Of a stretch of DNA of 64,000 bases, positions 28,844 to 37,815 are shown in pieces; within the stretch, counting starts at the first letter, position 1; each line of letters opens with the position of its first letter. The position numbers were made by a program, and so were the translations under genes. Below the pieces are notes generated by a model that was given only the letters and a program-made list of their open reading frames with translations, did no database searches and had not been told where the DNA came from. Location of the stretch: contig ONIK01000001.1 of the NCBI GenBank assembly GCA_900317865.1, forward strand, positions 11,548 through 75,547, read 5' to 3'. Source of the stretch: an uncultured Methanobrevibacter sp. Lineage in GTDB: Archaea > Methanobacteriota > Methanobacteria > Methanobacteriales > Methanobacteriaceae.

Positions 28844-28856
28844 ATTTCAAGTGAAA
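28844..28856 (-). promoter_or_regulatory. Mini-ORB origin box 2
   Basis: ATTTCAAGTGAAA is the same 13-mer as box 1, again inverted. It is followed at once by box 3 in the opposite direction, giving an inverted pair. Confidence 0.75.
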
Positions 28857-28857
28857 A

Positions 28858-28870
28858 ATACACTTGAAAA
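28858..28870 (+). promoter_or_regulatory. Mini-ORB origin box 3
   Basis: ATACACTTGAAAA is the direct-orientation box of the inverted pair with box 2, separated by one base. Confidence 0.75.
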
Positions 28871-28962
28871 ACACCTTAATTTTTTTTGCTCTAATTTTAA
28901 TATAAAGACTTCATTTTTATTTATTTTTAATTTAAACATGTTTTAAAAAACTTAATTTTTTG

Positions 28963-28975
28963 TTTACACTTGAAA
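28963..28975 (+). promoter_or_regulatory. Mini-ORB origin box 4 (perfect)
   Basis: TTTACACTTGAAA is an exact match to the Methanothermobacter mini-ORB consensus. Confidence 0.82.
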
Positions 28976-29010
28976 TACATGTCATGATTTTGTTTTTTTA
29001 CAAAATTTAG

Positions 29011-29023
29011 TTACACTTGAAAT
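29011..29023 (+). promoter_or_regulatory. Mini-ORB origin box 5
   Basis: TTACACTTGAAAT carries the complete core (TTACACTTGAAA) in direct orientation, 48 bp after box 4. Confidence 0.8.
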
Positions 29024-29211
29024 GCTCCTCTCACTCTCTCAAAAATTACAGTAATTCAATAATTTTTTTAAAAAGAATATTTGTAAAATTCTTAAATAGG
29101 AATAATTTGCATTAAATTATAAAATTATAATTAATCAACAATTGATATCTTTTATACTGTATTTATAATTGATTTTTGGATAATACTTTAAATTTAAGAT
29201 AATTTATTTAT

Positions 29212-29337
29212 GTGTACTTTTTTTATTTTTGAATTTATAATTTATATTTTGTATACTTTTTTTAATTATGAATACAAACATTTATATACTATGACATGCC
29301 ATTAATAATTAGGTACACAAATTCTAAAAAAGTATAC
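29212..29337. promoter_or_regulatory. Promoter with repeated GTATACTTTTTT operator-like elements
   Basis: Two direct elements (GTGTACTTTTTTTA at 29212-29225 and GTATACTTTTTTTA at 29251-29264) and one inverted element (TAAAAAAGTATAC at 29325-29337) surround a TATA-like TTTATATA at 29281-29288. The last element lies just before the ribosome binding site AAGGAG of the gene at 29355. The arrangement fits a repressor operator for that gene, but the regulator is unknown. Confidence 0.5.
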
Positions 29338-29354
29338 ATCAAGGAGTTTTTAAA

Positions 29355-29873
29355 ATGTTTGGAAAATATAATATTGAATTAAAAAATGGAGATCAAAAAT
29401 TTGCTGTTAAATATACCCCTGCTAAAGTAGATATAGTCGCAGACGGTGAAATTTCTGAAGAACTTGAAGAAATGGTTAGGGGAGGTATAGGATCTCTCTA
29501 TGAATTAGGTTCTGAACTTATACAATATGGTGAAAGGTTCACTTCAAATGAATTAAAACCTTTAACTGTTTTTGTTAAAGCACAGACAAAAGAATTCTTT
29601 AAAAACAGCTCCATTTTAAGTGCTGATGAAGTACTGGAGGCATATGAAAATATAAACCATGATGCTGATGCATTAATAAATTCCCTTTTAAAGGAAGAAA
29701 GGAATTTAGAACATGAATTATTTAAAGTCCGAGAAAAAATTAAAAATGCTAAATCATTTAAAGATGAACTCAATAATATGGATTTAGAAAATGAGACTAA
29801 AGATGATAATGAAATAGTTTCATCATTAAATGAAAATTCTGAAGATTCAAGAGTTAAAGTAGATGTAATGTAA
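29355..29873 (+). CDS. Origin-embedded coiled-coil protein, unknown function
   Basis: This 172-residue acidic protein lies inside the replication-origin region between two sets of origin boxes. Its N-terminal half is mixed; residues about 95-145 are predicted helical and coiled-coil-like (DADALINSLLKEERNLEHEL and onward), and the C-terminal tail is Asp/Glu/Asn-rich. I see no DNA-binding or catalytic motif and do not recognise a family. ATG 29355 follows AAGGAG. The promoter contains an unusual set of repeated GTATACTTTTTT elements, so expression may be tightly controlled. A link to replication or chromosome handling is only suggested by position. Confidence 0.65.
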   Translation: MFGKYNIELKNGDQKFAVKYTPAKVDIVADGEISEELEEMVRGGIGSLYELGSELIQYGERFTSNELKPLTVFVKAQTKEFFKNSSILSADEVLEAYENINHDADALINSLLKEERNLEHELFKVREKIKNAKSFKDELNNMDLENETKDDNEIVSSLNENSEDSRVKVDVM

Positions 29874-30021
29874 CGTTTAAGCTTATAATTATGTTATATG
29901 CTTATTTTGTTAAATCTACTTTCATCTATTTTTTCATGAAAATATATTGTGTGAAATATTTCTTTGCTAAATTTTTTCTATACAAAAGTTAGACAACAAT
30001 TTTCTCCTGTTATCATTAATT

Positions 30022-30274
30022 TTTACATTTGAAATACTACTTTTATAATTGAAATGGTACTCTATTTTTCTAAAAATCATAAATTAATAATTAAGCATTA
30101 TATTAAAAATAAAGAATTATTATTTAATTTTTCTAATGAAATAATACTTATCGTTAGTTTTATATTTAAAAAAATAATTAATATGTATTTAATTTTTTAC
30201 ATCATATAAAATTTTAAAAGTTTTTCAATGAAAAAGTTTATTTAATACCTTGTTTAAATATTAACACTGGAAAT
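30022..30274 (+). repeat. Degenerate origin boxes in the right part of oriC
   Basis: Three weaker direct-orientation matches occur: TTTACATTTGAAAT at 30022-30035, TTTATAATTGAAAT at 30042-30055 and TTAACACTGGAAAT at 30261-30274. The last is about 50 bp before the orc1/cdc6 start and could let the initiator control its own promoter. The rest of 29874-30326 is AT-rich with no gene. Confidence 0.5.
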
Positions 30275-30326
30275 TATACTTATGTAATTTTTTCTATTTT
30301 TCATAATTTTTTATATGGGTGAGGAA

Positions 30327-31481
30327 ATGGCGAATATTTTTGAAAACATTCAGAAGGAAAATGTAATTTTCAAGGATAAACAACCTTTGGATCATAGGTT
30401 TTTACCTGAAAAATTATTGCACAGAGAAGATCAGGTGACGCAAATAGCGCGATATTGGGTTGATGCCCTAAATGATGTAACACCATCAAATATTACCATT
30501 TATGGTAAAACAGGTACAGGTAAAACTGCTGCTGCAAAATTTGCACGTTCACAATTATTGGAATTTTCAGCAGATCAGGATGTCTTTATCAAGATTGAAT
30601 ATATCAGATGTACTGATTATACAACAGAGTATCAGGTTTTAGCCCAATTATGTCAAAAACTTGGTCGTGATGTCCCCCACAGGGGATGGACAAAAGCGGA
30701 AGTTGTAAACACTTTCCGAGATATATTTAGAACAAATGCATTTGGAAAAAAACTTATTTTAATTGTTATTTTGGACGAAATCGATATTTTACTTAATAAG
30801 GATGGAGATGGAATATTATACACATTAACAAGAACAGATAATGTTTCCATTTTATCAATCAGTAATTTCCTGGACTTTAAAGGATTAATTAAATCAAGAG
30901 TTACAAGCAGTTTAAATGATAAGGAGATTGTATTTCCACCATATGGTGCTAATCAGTTAACTGATATTTTAAACGAAAGGGCTAAATTGGCTTTTAATGA
31001 AGGAGTTGTTGAAAGCGACGTAATACCATTGTGTTCTGCAATGGCTGCTAAAGAGGAAGGGGATGCAAGATTTGCTCTGGACTTATTGAAAACATCTGGT
31101 TTTATTGCTGAAGAAGAAGGTTCTCAATCCATTAAAAGCAGTCATGTCAGAATGGCTAAAGACAGAATAGAACATGATAAATTTGTGGATGTCGTTAAAA
31201 CACTTCCAACTCAACAGCAAAGAGTTTTAGAAGCTATTTTAAGATTAACTAATGAAAATGAAGAGATTACTTCAGGTAAGCTATATGAAACTTATTCAGA
31301 AGTATCCAAAAAAGATGCTGTTACTTATAGAAGAATATTTGATTTTATAAATGAACTTGAAATGTTAGGTATTATTTCAACCAATACTGTTTCACGAGGT
31401 CGTGGAAAAGGCAGAACCAATATCATTAAGCTTCAATGTGATGAAGATTTACTGGAATCAAGTTTATATTCTCCTATTTAG
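30327..31481 (+). CDS. cdc6: Orc1/Cdc6 replication initiator
   Basis: This 384-residue AAA+ protein recognises origin boxes and loads the MCM helicase. The Walker A motif GKTGTGKT is at 60-67, Walker B (LIVILDEID) ends near 152, and sensor 1 is in [10 protein letters not shown] winged-helix DNA-binding domain occupies about 285-384 and includes [18 protein letters not shown] and [12 protein letters not shown] chose ATG 30327 because GGTGAGG directly precedes it; the ATG at 30315 would leave that site inside the gene. The gene adjoins its own origin and overlaps the convergent pyrB end by 8 bp. The cdc6/pyrB neighbourhood is shared with Methanothermobacter as far as I recall. Confidence 0.94.
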   Translation: MANIFENIQKENVIFKDKQPLDHRFLPEKLLHREDQVTQIARYWVDALNDVTPSNITIYGKTGTGKTAAAKFARSQLLEFSADQDVFIKIEYIRCTDYTTEYQVLAQLCQKLGRDVPHRGWTKAEVVNTFRDIFRTNAFGKKLILIVILDEIDILLNKDGDGILYTLTRTDNVSILSISNFLDFKGLIKSRVTSSLNDKEIVFPPYGANQLTDILNERAKLAFNEGVVESDVIPLCSAMAAKEEGDARFALDLLKTSGFIAEEEGSQSIKSSHVRMAKDRIEHDKFVDVVKTLPTQQQRVLEAILRLTNENEEITSGKLYETYSEVSKKDAVTYRRIFDFINELEMLGIISTNTVSRGRGKGRTNIIKLQCDEDLLESSLYSPI

Positions 31482-32421
31482 GGTTGTTTTTAATTAATGT
31501 TTTTAAGATAGCCATTCTCACAGGAACAGCATTAGCTGCTTGGGTGAAATACTTGTTATATTTAGTATCATCCACATCACCATCTATTTCATCTATTCTA
31601 GGTAAAGGATGCATAACTATTAAATCTTTACCTTCCAACATTTTTTTATTAATGATGTAAGCGCCTTTTATTTTTAAATAATCATCAATATCCCCAAAGC
31701 GTTCCTTTTGAATTCTTGTAACGTATAAAACATTTACTTTATCAATAATATCGGAAATATTTGAAACTTCAGTATATGACATTCCAACTTTATCCAGATC
31801 ATGAAGAATTTCTTGAGGCATTTTTAGTTCGGGTGGTGATACAAAATAAAGCTCCACATTATCATATAAAGTTAAAGCATTGGCTAATGAATGGACTGTA
31901 CGGCCGTATTTTAAGTCACCAATTAATGCTATTTTTATGTTATCGATATCGCCCATTTCTTTTTTGATGGTGTATAAATCTAACAATGTTTGGGTTGGGT
32001 GTTGGCCTGCACCGTCACCTGCATTAATTACGGGAACATCTACCACATCAGATATAAATTTGGATACTCCTTCCATTTCATGCCTTATTACTAATGCATC
32101 ACAGTATCCTTCATACATTTTTGCGGTGTCTGCTATGCTTTCGCCTTTGGACACACTTGAAGAACCGGTATTTTCAAAACCTATACATTGTCCGCTTAGA
32201 CGTTTCATAGCTGTTTCAAAAGACATTTTTGTTCTTGTGGATGGTTCAAAAAACATTAATCCCAAGATTTTCCCTTTTAATTCTTCTGAAATTTCTTTAG
32301 ATTGGGCAACATTTTCTAATGTAGATGCTTCATTTAAAATATAATCAATATTTGATCTTTTAAAATCTTTAATTGATATTATGTTTTTTAGCTCAAAAAT
32401 TTTAATCAACCCTTTTTTCAA
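31474..32421 (-). CDS. pyrB: Aspartate carbamoyltransferase catalytic subunit
   Basis: PyrB joins carbamoyl phosphate and aspartate in pyrimidine synthesis. The 315-residue protein has the carbamoyl-phosphate motif [13 protein letters not shown]. It also has [18 protein letters not shown] in the form [13 protein letters not shown], and [10 protein letters not shown] near the end. The start is uncertain: TTG 32421 gives [13 protein letters not shown], and a TTG at 32409 is an alternative; no ATG is available before the conserved FELKN. It overlaps the flavodoxin-like gene by about 20 bp and follows it on the same strand. The regulatory subunit PyrI is not in the window. Confidence 0.93.
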   Translation of the reverse strand: MKKGLIKIFELKNIISIKDFKRSNIDYILNEASTLENVAQSKEISEELKGKILGLMFFEPSTRTKMSFETAMKRLSGQCIGFENTGSSSVSKGESIADTAKMYEGYCDALVIRHEMEGVSKFISDVVDVPVINAGDGAGQHPTQTLLDLYTIKKEMGDIDNIKIALIGDLKYGRTVHSLANALTLYDNVELYFVSPPELKMPQEILHDLDKVGMSYTEVSNISDIIDKVNVLYVTRIQKERFGDIDDYLKIKGAYIINKKMLEGKDLIVMHPLPRIDEIDGDVDDTKYNKYFTQAANAVPVRMAILKTLIKNNPK

Positions 32422-32893
32422 TTAACTCATTAATTATTTTTGCAAATTCTTCTATTTTATCTTTGTTCAATGAAGGTATTGTTTCATTATTTTCAATAAT
32501 TTTTTTAGATTTTCTTCTTTGAATGAAGTTTCCTATATCTGTGCTGATATTATAACCGAAGTTTGAACATACAATTGAAGATTCTATAATTTCTGTGGAA
32601 TATACTTTATTCAAATTTGTAACTATGTCTAAATTTTCATCACTATTTACATATAATGCATATGGTTTCTCAAGCAGTGTTTTGATATTTCTTGAAATGA
32701 ATTTTTTAAAAGATCCCTGAACTTTATAATAGGTTGATGCACCTAATATTATAAAGTTGTATTTTAAAAGGCAGATGTCTTTCACATTATCTATTGAAAT
32801 TAACACTACCTCTGTATTAATCAACTCTTTCAGTATTTTAGCTGATTTTTTACTATCATCTGTCAATGTTGTATGAATAATCGCAATTTTCAT
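32402..32893 (-). CDS. Flavodoxin-like protein
   Basis: This 163-residue protein has a flavodoxin fold: a first strand and loop ([20 protein letters not shown]) that would bind the FMN phosphate, then [15 protein letters not shown], the loop next to the flavin. It is closest to flavodoxin-domain proteins of the HemG type rather than to electron-carrier flavodoxins. Its partner and reaction are unknown. It is squeezed between hisG (4-bp overlap) and pyrB (about 20-bp overlap) on the same strand, so the three are probably one transcript. Confidence 0.75.
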   Translation of the reverse strand: MKIAIIHTTLTDDSKKSAKILKELINTEVVLISIDNVKDICLLKYNFIILGASTYYKVQGSFKKFISRNIKTLLEKPYALYVNSDENLDIVTNLNKVYSTEIIESSIVCSNFGYNISTDIGNFIQRRKSKKIIENNETIPSLNKDKIEEFAKIINELIEKRVD

Positions 32894-33750
32894 ATTATTC
32901 TTTCAATCGGTACAACAAGAATGTCTTTAGCACCGGCTTTTCTTAAATTATTAACAAGTTCAAATACTTCTTCTTCATCAACAACAGCCTGAATAGCAAC
33001 TGTTTTTTCTTTTGATAAAACTTCAGAAACTGTAGGTCCATCCATTGAAGGCATTAATTTTCTTACTGCATCTAAATCTTTGGTTTTAACATTCATCATT
33101 ATAAGTTTTTTACCCACTGCGTCAATAACTCCTTTAACACTACTGCTTACAGCTTCTACAAGAGGTTTTTTATTTTCAAATGATTCTTTATTTGTGATTA
33201 AAACTATTGTACTTTCTAAAATTGTATCAATAATCTTTAAATGGTTCATTTTTAGTGTAGTTCCTGTACTGGTTAAATCAGTAATCAAGTCAGCAACACC
33301 AATAAATGGTGCTATTTCAGTTGAACCACTTAATTTAACGATTTTTGGTTCTAAACCATGATTTTTAAAGTATTTTTTTGTTAATGTAGGAAATTCAGTA
33401 GCTATAGTCATTTCTGAGGTTACATCATTGATTGAATTTATTTTTGAATCTTCGGGAGATGCTAAAACGAGTCTTGTTTTGCCGAAGTTTAAATCAGTTA
33501 ATTCAATTACTTCACTTTCACTTTCTTTTATTAAATCAATACCTGATATTCCCATGTCAACGATTCCATCAGATACAAATTCCGGTATATCTGATGCTCT
33601 TGCAAACATTACATCAATATTTTCATTATGAGTTTTTGAGACTAATTTTCGATTATTATTATACTTTAACCCTAATCCGGCTTTTTCTAAAATATTTATT
33701 GATGGATTACTTATTCTTCCTTTTGATGGAACTGCAATTTTTAATTTCAT
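32890..33750 (-). CDS. hisG: ATP phosphoribosyltransferase (long form)
   Basis: HisG condenses ATP with PRPP, the first step of histidine synthesis. The protein of 286 residues has KIAVPSKGRISNPSI at the N terminus, the middle GISGIDLIKES and the PRPP-site region DLTSTGTTLKMN. A C-terminal ACT-like regulatory domain (about 210-286) is present, so this is the hexameric, histidine-inhibited long form. I chose ATG 33750 (MKLKIAVP) with GGTG upstream; the frame extends to 33804 but without conservation. The flavodoxin-like gene overlaps its end by 4 bp. Confidence 0.93.
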   Translation of the reverse strand: MKLKIAVPSKGRISNPSINILEKAGLGLKYNNNRKLVSKTHNENIDVMFARASDIPEFVSDGIVDMGISGIDLIKESESEVIELTDLNFGKTRLVLASPEDSKINSINDVTSEMTIATEFPTLTKKYFKNHGLEPKIVKLSGSTEIAPFIGVADLITDLTSTGTTLKMNHLKIIDTILESTIVLITNKESFENKKPLVEAVSSSVKGVIDAVGKKLIMMNVKTKDLDAVRKLMPSMDGPTVSEVLSKEKTVAIQAVVDEEEVFELVNNLRKAGAKDILVVPIERII

Positions 33751-33931
33751 CTCAACACCATATATTTTTTTATATATTATATTTAAAATACTTTTTTTAA
33801 TCAAAATTTTTTTAGGTAATCCTTAAAATTCCAAAATATTTAAATATTTAATCAGTTAATACATTACAATAACTTATGATAAATGAATTATGCTCATAAG
33901 TTAATGATTCAATATTAGTGAGGTGAAAATT

Positions 33932-34144
33932 ATGTCTGAAATCCCAAAAGCTCCTATTGCTAGAATTATTAAAGATACTGGTGCAGAAAGAGTAAGTGAA
34001 GATGCAAAAACTGAATTAGCTGATGCATTAGAAGAAATCGCACGTAACATTGCTATTAAAGCTAACGAAGCTGCAAGATTAGCAAAACGTAAAACTATTA
34101 AAGCAGAAGATATTAAATTCGCAGTAAACGAATTAGGCTTATAA
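33932..34144 (+). CDS. Archaeal histone
   Basis: This 70-residue single histone-fold protein is of the HMf type, which wraps DNA as dimers and longer stacks. The start is ATG 33932 (MSEIPKAPIARIIKDTGAER), with GAGGTGA 8 nt upstream; a GTG at 33923 lies inside that site. The fold is complete: helix 1 PIARIIKDTG, long helix 2 DAKTELADALEEIARNIAIK, and helix 3 with RKTIKAEDIKFAV. No N- or C-terminal tail is present. An AT-rich promoter with TTTAAATATTTAA lies about 90 bp upstream. Confidence 0.96.
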   Translation: MSEIPKAPIARIIKDTGAERVSEDAKTELADALEEIARNIAIKANEAARLAKRKTIKAEDIKFAVNELGL

Positions 34145-34191
34145 TTTTTATAAGTCATACTTTTTTTTATTTTTATTTTTAAGGTGTTATT

Positions 34192-35496
34192 ATGGTAGAT
34201 AATACAATATTGATTAAAAATGCATCTATTTTAAATCCTGTAAAAGAATTTAAAGGAAAAAAAGATGTATTAATTAAAAATGATTTAATTTTTGAAATAA
34301 ATGATGAAATTTCAGATAATAATGTGGATAAGGTCATCGATGCGACTGATAAAATTTTACTTCCTGGTTTTGTAAATACCCATACTCATTTATCAATGAC
34401 ATTATTTAGGGGTCTTGCAGATGATTTGGCTCTTGATGAATGGTTAAATGATAATATATGGCCTATGGAAGCTAATCTTAATGAAAATTATTGTTATATT
34501 GGTGCTCTTTTAGGAGCAGTTGAATTAATTAAATCCGGAACTACAACATTTTCAGACATGTACTTTTACATGGAGGATGTTGCAAAGGCTGTAGAAGAAT
34601 CAGGAATAAGGGCAGCTTTATCATATGGAATGATAGATTTCGCTGATGAAGAAAAAAGAAAAGCTGAAATCGAAAAAAATATGAGATTATTTAAGAACTG
34701 TCATAATTCAGCTGACGGAAGAATTAAAGTATTTTTCGGACCACATTCACCATACACAGCTTCTGAAGAACTATTAAAAGAAGTTAGAAAACTGGCTGAT
34801 GAAAATGATATAAAAATTCACATACATGTCAGTGAAACTCAAAAGGAAATTAATGATATTAGCTCTGAAAAAGGTCTAAGACCATTTGAATATCTTGATT
34901 CCATAGGATTTTTAGGTCCTGATGTTGTATGTGCTCACAGTGTATGGCTAAGTGATGAGGAAATCGAAATTATCAAAAAACATGATGTTAAAATTTCACA
35001 CAATCCATGCAGTAATATGAAATTGGCATCAGGAATAGCTCCTGTATCAAAATTACTTGAAAATGATATTTGTGTTGCTATTGGAACTGATGGTGCTTCA
35101 TCAAATAATAATTTGGATATTATTGAAGAGTTGAAAACTGCCAGTTTATTACAAAAGGTATCAACTCTTGATCCAAAGGTTTTAACATCCGATGAAGCAA
35201 TAGCCATGGGAACTATCAACGGTGCAAAGGCACTTGGTTTGGATGATGAAATTGGAAGCATTGAAGTTGGTAAAAAAGCAGATTTAATATTGATTGATAC
35301 CAATAATGCTAATATGGTTCCAGACAGTTCTAAATTAAGTTCAAATGTTATCTATTCTGCAAACGGGTCTAATGTAGATACCACTATTTGTAATGGTGTA
35401 ATATTAATGGAAAATAAGAAATTAACTACATTAGATGAAGATGAAATTTATCAAAAAGCAAAAGAAGCAATAGATCAGCTTAAAAAAGCTATCTAG
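34192..35496 (+). CDS. dadD: 5'-deoxyadenosine / methylthioadenosine / SAH deaminase
   Basis: This 434-residue zinc amidohydrolase deaminates adenosine-type by-products of SAM enzymes. Methanogens use such enzymes, in particular the 5'-deoxyadenosine deaminase, to recycle radical-SAM and methyltransfer waste. Metal-site motifs are NTHTHLSMT (His64, His66), HIHVSE, CAHSVW and IGTDGASSNN. It contains the family phrase LFRGLADDLALDEWLNDNIW. The preferred substrate among 5'-deoxyadenosine, MTA and SAH cannot be read from sequence. ATG 34192 follows AAGGTG. It overlaps the convergent tfrA end by 8 bp. Confidence 0.9.
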   Translation: MVDNTILIKNASILNPVKEFKGKKDVLIKNDLIFEINDEISDNNVDKVIDATDKILLPGFVNTHTHLSMTLFRGLADDLALDEWLNDNIWPMEANLNENYCYIGALLGAVELIKSGTTTFSDMYFYMEDVAKAVEESGIRAALSYGMIDFADEEKRKAEIEKNMRLFKNCHNSADGRIKVFFGPHSPYTASEELLKEVRKLADENDIKIHIHVSETQKEINDISSEKGLRPFEYLDSIGFLGPDVVCAHSVWLSDEEIEIIKKHDVKISHNPCSNMKLASGIAPVSKLLENDICVAIGTDGASSNNNLDIIEELKTASLLQKVSTLDPKVLTSDEAIAMGTINGAKALGLDDEIGSIEVGKKADLILIDTNNANMVPDSSKLSSNVIYSANGSNVDTTICNGVILMENKKLTTLDEDEIYQKAKEAIDQLKKAI

Positions 35497-37132
35497 CTTC
35501 AAATTTTATTTTATTTTTATTTATTATAATGCTTCTTTTCCAAGCATCTATAGTTTCTGGGAAATCGCTTCTAAAGTGCGCTCCTCTACTTTCACGACGT
35601 AATATAGCTGATTTTACAATTAATATACAGATTTCAACCATATTAATTACTTCAAGAGCAGTTAACAATTCAGTATTATATTGATTTTCATCACATACAT
35701 CCAACTTATCCAAGTCTTTCTGCATTTGCTGTAATTCCCGTAAAGCTTCATTCAATGTTTTTTCTTCACGTACGATAGCTACTTTTTCCCACATTAATTT
35801 TTTGATGTTTTCTTTAAATTCAGAAGCTTTAATTGAACCCGGCTTTATAATACCTTCAATTCTTTCTTTTTCAGCTAAAAACATTTCATCATTTGTTTTT
35901 AGAGAAGTTTCTTTTGCTTTTTTGGCTGCACTTGCACCGGCGATTTTTCCGAATACCTGAGTGTCAGCAAGAGCATTTCCACCTAGACGGTTGGCTCCAT
36001 GAACTCCACCACATACTTCTCCACAAGCGAATAAATTCGGAAGTGATGTAGATGCATCAGTATTTATTTTAATACCACCCATAAAGTGATGTGCTGTTGG
36101 AGCTACTTCTATAGGTTCATTTTTAATGTCAACACCGACATTTCCAAATTGTAGAACCATAGTCTCTAATTTTTCATCAATCAAATCATCATCCAAGTGA
36201 GAAATGTCGAGATATACTCCCCCATGTTCGCTTCCTCTACCTTCAATGATTTCCTGATAAATTGATCTTGCAACGACATCCCGTGTTGCTAGCTCCATTT
36301 TTTCCGGTGAATATTTTTTCATGAAACGTTCACCTTCTTTGTTCAGTAGAATTCCACCTTCGGCTCTTACAGCCTCAGTCACTAAAACTCCTCTTTTAGA
36401 TTTTGGACTTACCATTCCTGTAGGGTGAAATTGTACCTGTTCCATATCCACCAGATTTGCACCTGCTCTGTAAGCTATTGCAAAGCCGTCTCCATTCTTT
36501 TGAAAGGTATTGGAAGTTACAGGATATAACTGACCGGCTCCACCGCTTGCGAATATGACAGCTTTAGCCTTAAAGTAAATTAGACTGGAATCTTTTAGGT
36601 CAAACCCTACTGCTCCAATTACTTGAAGACCATCTTGAATGAGTGAAGTTATCATAACTTCTTCGATACATTCAATATCTCTTTTAATGATTTCTTCCTT
36701 TAGTGCATTTAGTAATTCAGCACCAGTACGGTCTCCTTGAAAGCAGGTTCTTCTATAGGTCTGACCGCCGAATGGTCTTTGAGCAATTTTGCCGTTTTCC
36801 TGTCTGTCAAACAATGCACCATAGTTTTCCAAGTCTATTAGTCTTTTGGGGGATTCTTTGACTAAAATATCGACTAACTTTTTGTCATTAAGGTAACTTC
36901 CACCTTTTAACGTATCTTTGATATGTGCATCAATTGAATCTTCTTTATCGACAGCTTTGAAAACAGCATTGTATCCACCTTCTGCCATTCCAGTACAGCC
37001 TGACCTAAATGACAGTCCTTTTGATACAATTGTAGCTTTAACTCCAGCATTATCTACTTCAATAGCTGCTCTTGAACCAGCCCCTCCTGATCCGACAATC
37101 AAAACATCTGTCTCAATTTTCTTTACTTCCAT
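35489..37132 (-). CDS. tfrA: Thiol:fumarate reductase (CoM/CoB) subunit A
   Basis: TfrA is the FAD-containing catalytic subunit that reduces fumarate with coenzymes M and B and forms the heterodisulfide, supplying succinate in Methanobacteriales. The protein of about 547 residues has the FAD motif LIVGSGGAGSRAA at the N terminus. It also has GCTGMAEGGYNA, the histidine-flavin region with YRRTCFQGDRTG, HPTGMVSP, HHFMGGI and NRLGGNALADT. The start is ATG 37132 with AAAGGT upstream; a TTG at 37147 is less likely. The iron-sulfur subunit TfrB is not adjacent. A bacterial SdhA/FrdA role is less likely because this phylum lacks that complex. Confidence 0.9.
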   Translation of the reverse strand: MEVKKIETDVLIVGSGGAGSRAAIEVDNAGVKATIVSKGLSFRSGCTGMAEGGYNAVFKAVDKEDSIDAHIKDTLKGGSYLNDKKLVDILVKESPKRLIDLENYGALFDRQENGKIAQRPFGGQTYRRTCFQGDRTGAELLNALKEEIIKRDIECIEEVMITSLIQDGLQVIGAVGFDLKDSSLIYFKAKAVIFASGGAGQLYPVTSNTFQKNGDGFAIAYRAGANLVDMEQVQFHPTGMVSPKSKRGVLVTEAVRAEGGILLNKEGERFMKKYSPEKMELATRDVVARSIYQEIIEGRGSEHGGVYLDISHLDDDLIDEKLETMVLQFGNVGVDIKNEPIEVAPTAHHFMGGIKINTDASTSLPNLFACGEVCGGVHGANRLGGNALADTQVFGKIAGASAAKKAKETSLKTNDEMFLAEKERIEGIIKPGSIKASEFKENIKKLMWEKVAIVREEKTLNEALRELQQMQKDLDKLDVCDENQYNTELLTALEVINMVEICILIVKSAILRRESRGAHFRSDFPETIDAWKRSIIINKNKIKFEAR

Positions 37133-37226
37133 TTTTATACCTTTCAAAATTTATGTAATTATTTTTGTTTTTAATAATTAATATAAATATGTAAATAATA
37201 TAATATCATTATTAAGAGGTAATTTG

Positions 37227-37601
37227 ATGAAACTTTATGGTGAAGTTACAACTGGTTTAGGAAAAGCGGCTTATTTCCTTTCACAGGATTTTTATGTTGA
37301 TAATTTTATTAAAAACTGTGGTTTTAAGCCATATCCAGGAACTCTGAATGTTATTGTTCCCGATAAACATTTAGACCAAATTAATGAAGTTAAAAATAGT
37401 TGTGAAAATATTATCAAACCTGAAGAGGGTTTCGGTGCTGTAAAATATATTAAGGCTACTTTAAATAATGAAGTTAATGGAGCTATTGTTTTTCCAGCAA
37501 AAACTGAACATACTGAAAATTATTTGGAATTTATCGCTGAAAAAAAACTAAGAGATGAACTAAATTTAAAAGACGGCGATATTGTAAGTTTAGAATTTTA
37601 A
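37227..37601 (+). CDS. ribK: CTP-dependent riboflavin kinase
   Basis: RibK uses CTP rather than ATP to make FMN from riboflavin, the archaeal solution. The 124-residue protein has the cradle-loop barrel strings GEVTTGLGKAAYFLSQ near the N terminus, GFKPYPGTLNVIV, GFGAVKYIKA, and a terminal LRDELNLKDGDIVSLEF. ATG 37227 is chosen behind AGAGGT; the preceding TTG adds only one residue. The FMN riboswitch that controls ribB begins about 40 bp after its stop, so the enzyme that makes the ligand sits next to the ligand sensor. Confidence 0.93.
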   Translation: MKLYGEVTTGLGKAAYFLSQDFYVDNFIKNCGFKPYPGTLNVIVPDKHLDQINEVKNSCENIIKPEEGFGAVKYIKATLNNEVNGAIVFPAKTEHTENYLEFIAEKKLRDELNLKDGDIVSLEF

Positions 37602-37643
37602 ATCAAAAGTATTTTATATAATAATTGATATATTTTTTTATAC

Positions 37644-37764
37644 GTTCTCAGGGCGGAGTGAAATTCTCCACCGGTGGTGATTTTTATATAAGTCCACGAG
37701 CACAAAAAAGTGTTGATTTGGTGAGATTCCAAAACCGACGGTGATAGTCCGGATGGAAGAGAAT
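37644..37764 (+). ncRNA. FMN riboswitch (RFN element)
   Basis: The sequence has the full bacterial-type FMN aptamer. The closing stem P1 pairs TTCTC (37645-37649) with GAGAA (37759-37763). Conserved joining and loop segments are CAGGGCGGAGTGAAATTC, CCACCGGTGGTGAT, AAGTCCACGAGC, GGTGAGATTCCAAAACCGAC and GGTGATAGTCCGGATGG. It precedes ribB by 51 bp and is co-directional. Riboswitches of this class are common in bacteria and rare in archaea. The expression platform is annotated separately. Confidence 0.95.
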
Positions 37765-37774
37765 AAGTAGATTA

Positions 37775-37808
37775 TTTTTTTTAGCCCTGGTTCTAGTACA
37801 CAAGGAGA
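37775..37808 (+). promoter_or_regulatory. Expression platform of the FMN riboswitch
   Basis: Directly after the aptamer come T8 (37775-37782), then GCCCTG (37784-37789), and AAGGAGA as the ribosome binding site of ribB. GCCCTG is complementary to CAGGGC at 37649-37654 inside the aptamer, which would give a competing structure, as in ribB leaders of bacteria. The T tract could also work as an archaeal transcription end. Which mode is used is not decided by the sequence. Confidence 0.6.
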
Positions 37809-37815
37809 CATTACT

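Larger units (their letters stand above)
28783..30326. other. Chromosomal replication origin region (oriC) with mini-ORB boxes
   Basis: The stretch upstream of orc1/cdc6 holds two very AT-rich gaps (28783-29354 and 29874-30326) around one small gene. In the left gap are five near-perfect copies of TTTACACTTGAAA, the mini-ORB bound by Orc1/Cdc6 in Methanothermobacter. Two are inverted and three direct. The AT-rich stretch 29030-29200 to their right is a likely unwinding element. The right gap has three weaker, direct copies. Inverted boxes next to an initiator gene and an AT-rich tract are the standard archaeal origin layout. Confidence 0.85.

Noticed and set aside
31880..32344. A 154-codon plus-strand frame
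   Set aside because: It is antisense to pyrB and shows no recognisable domain.
33432..33800. A 122-codon plus-strand frame rich in Leu and Phe
   Set aside because: It is antisense to hisG, whose motifs are clear; such frames are common in AT-rich DNA.
35489..37132. Succinate dehydrogenase or L-aspartate oxidase instead of TfrA
   Set aside because: The fold is shared, but the organism type, lack of neighbouring SdhB/C/D or nadA/C genes, and the sequence phrases fit thiol:fumarate reductase better.
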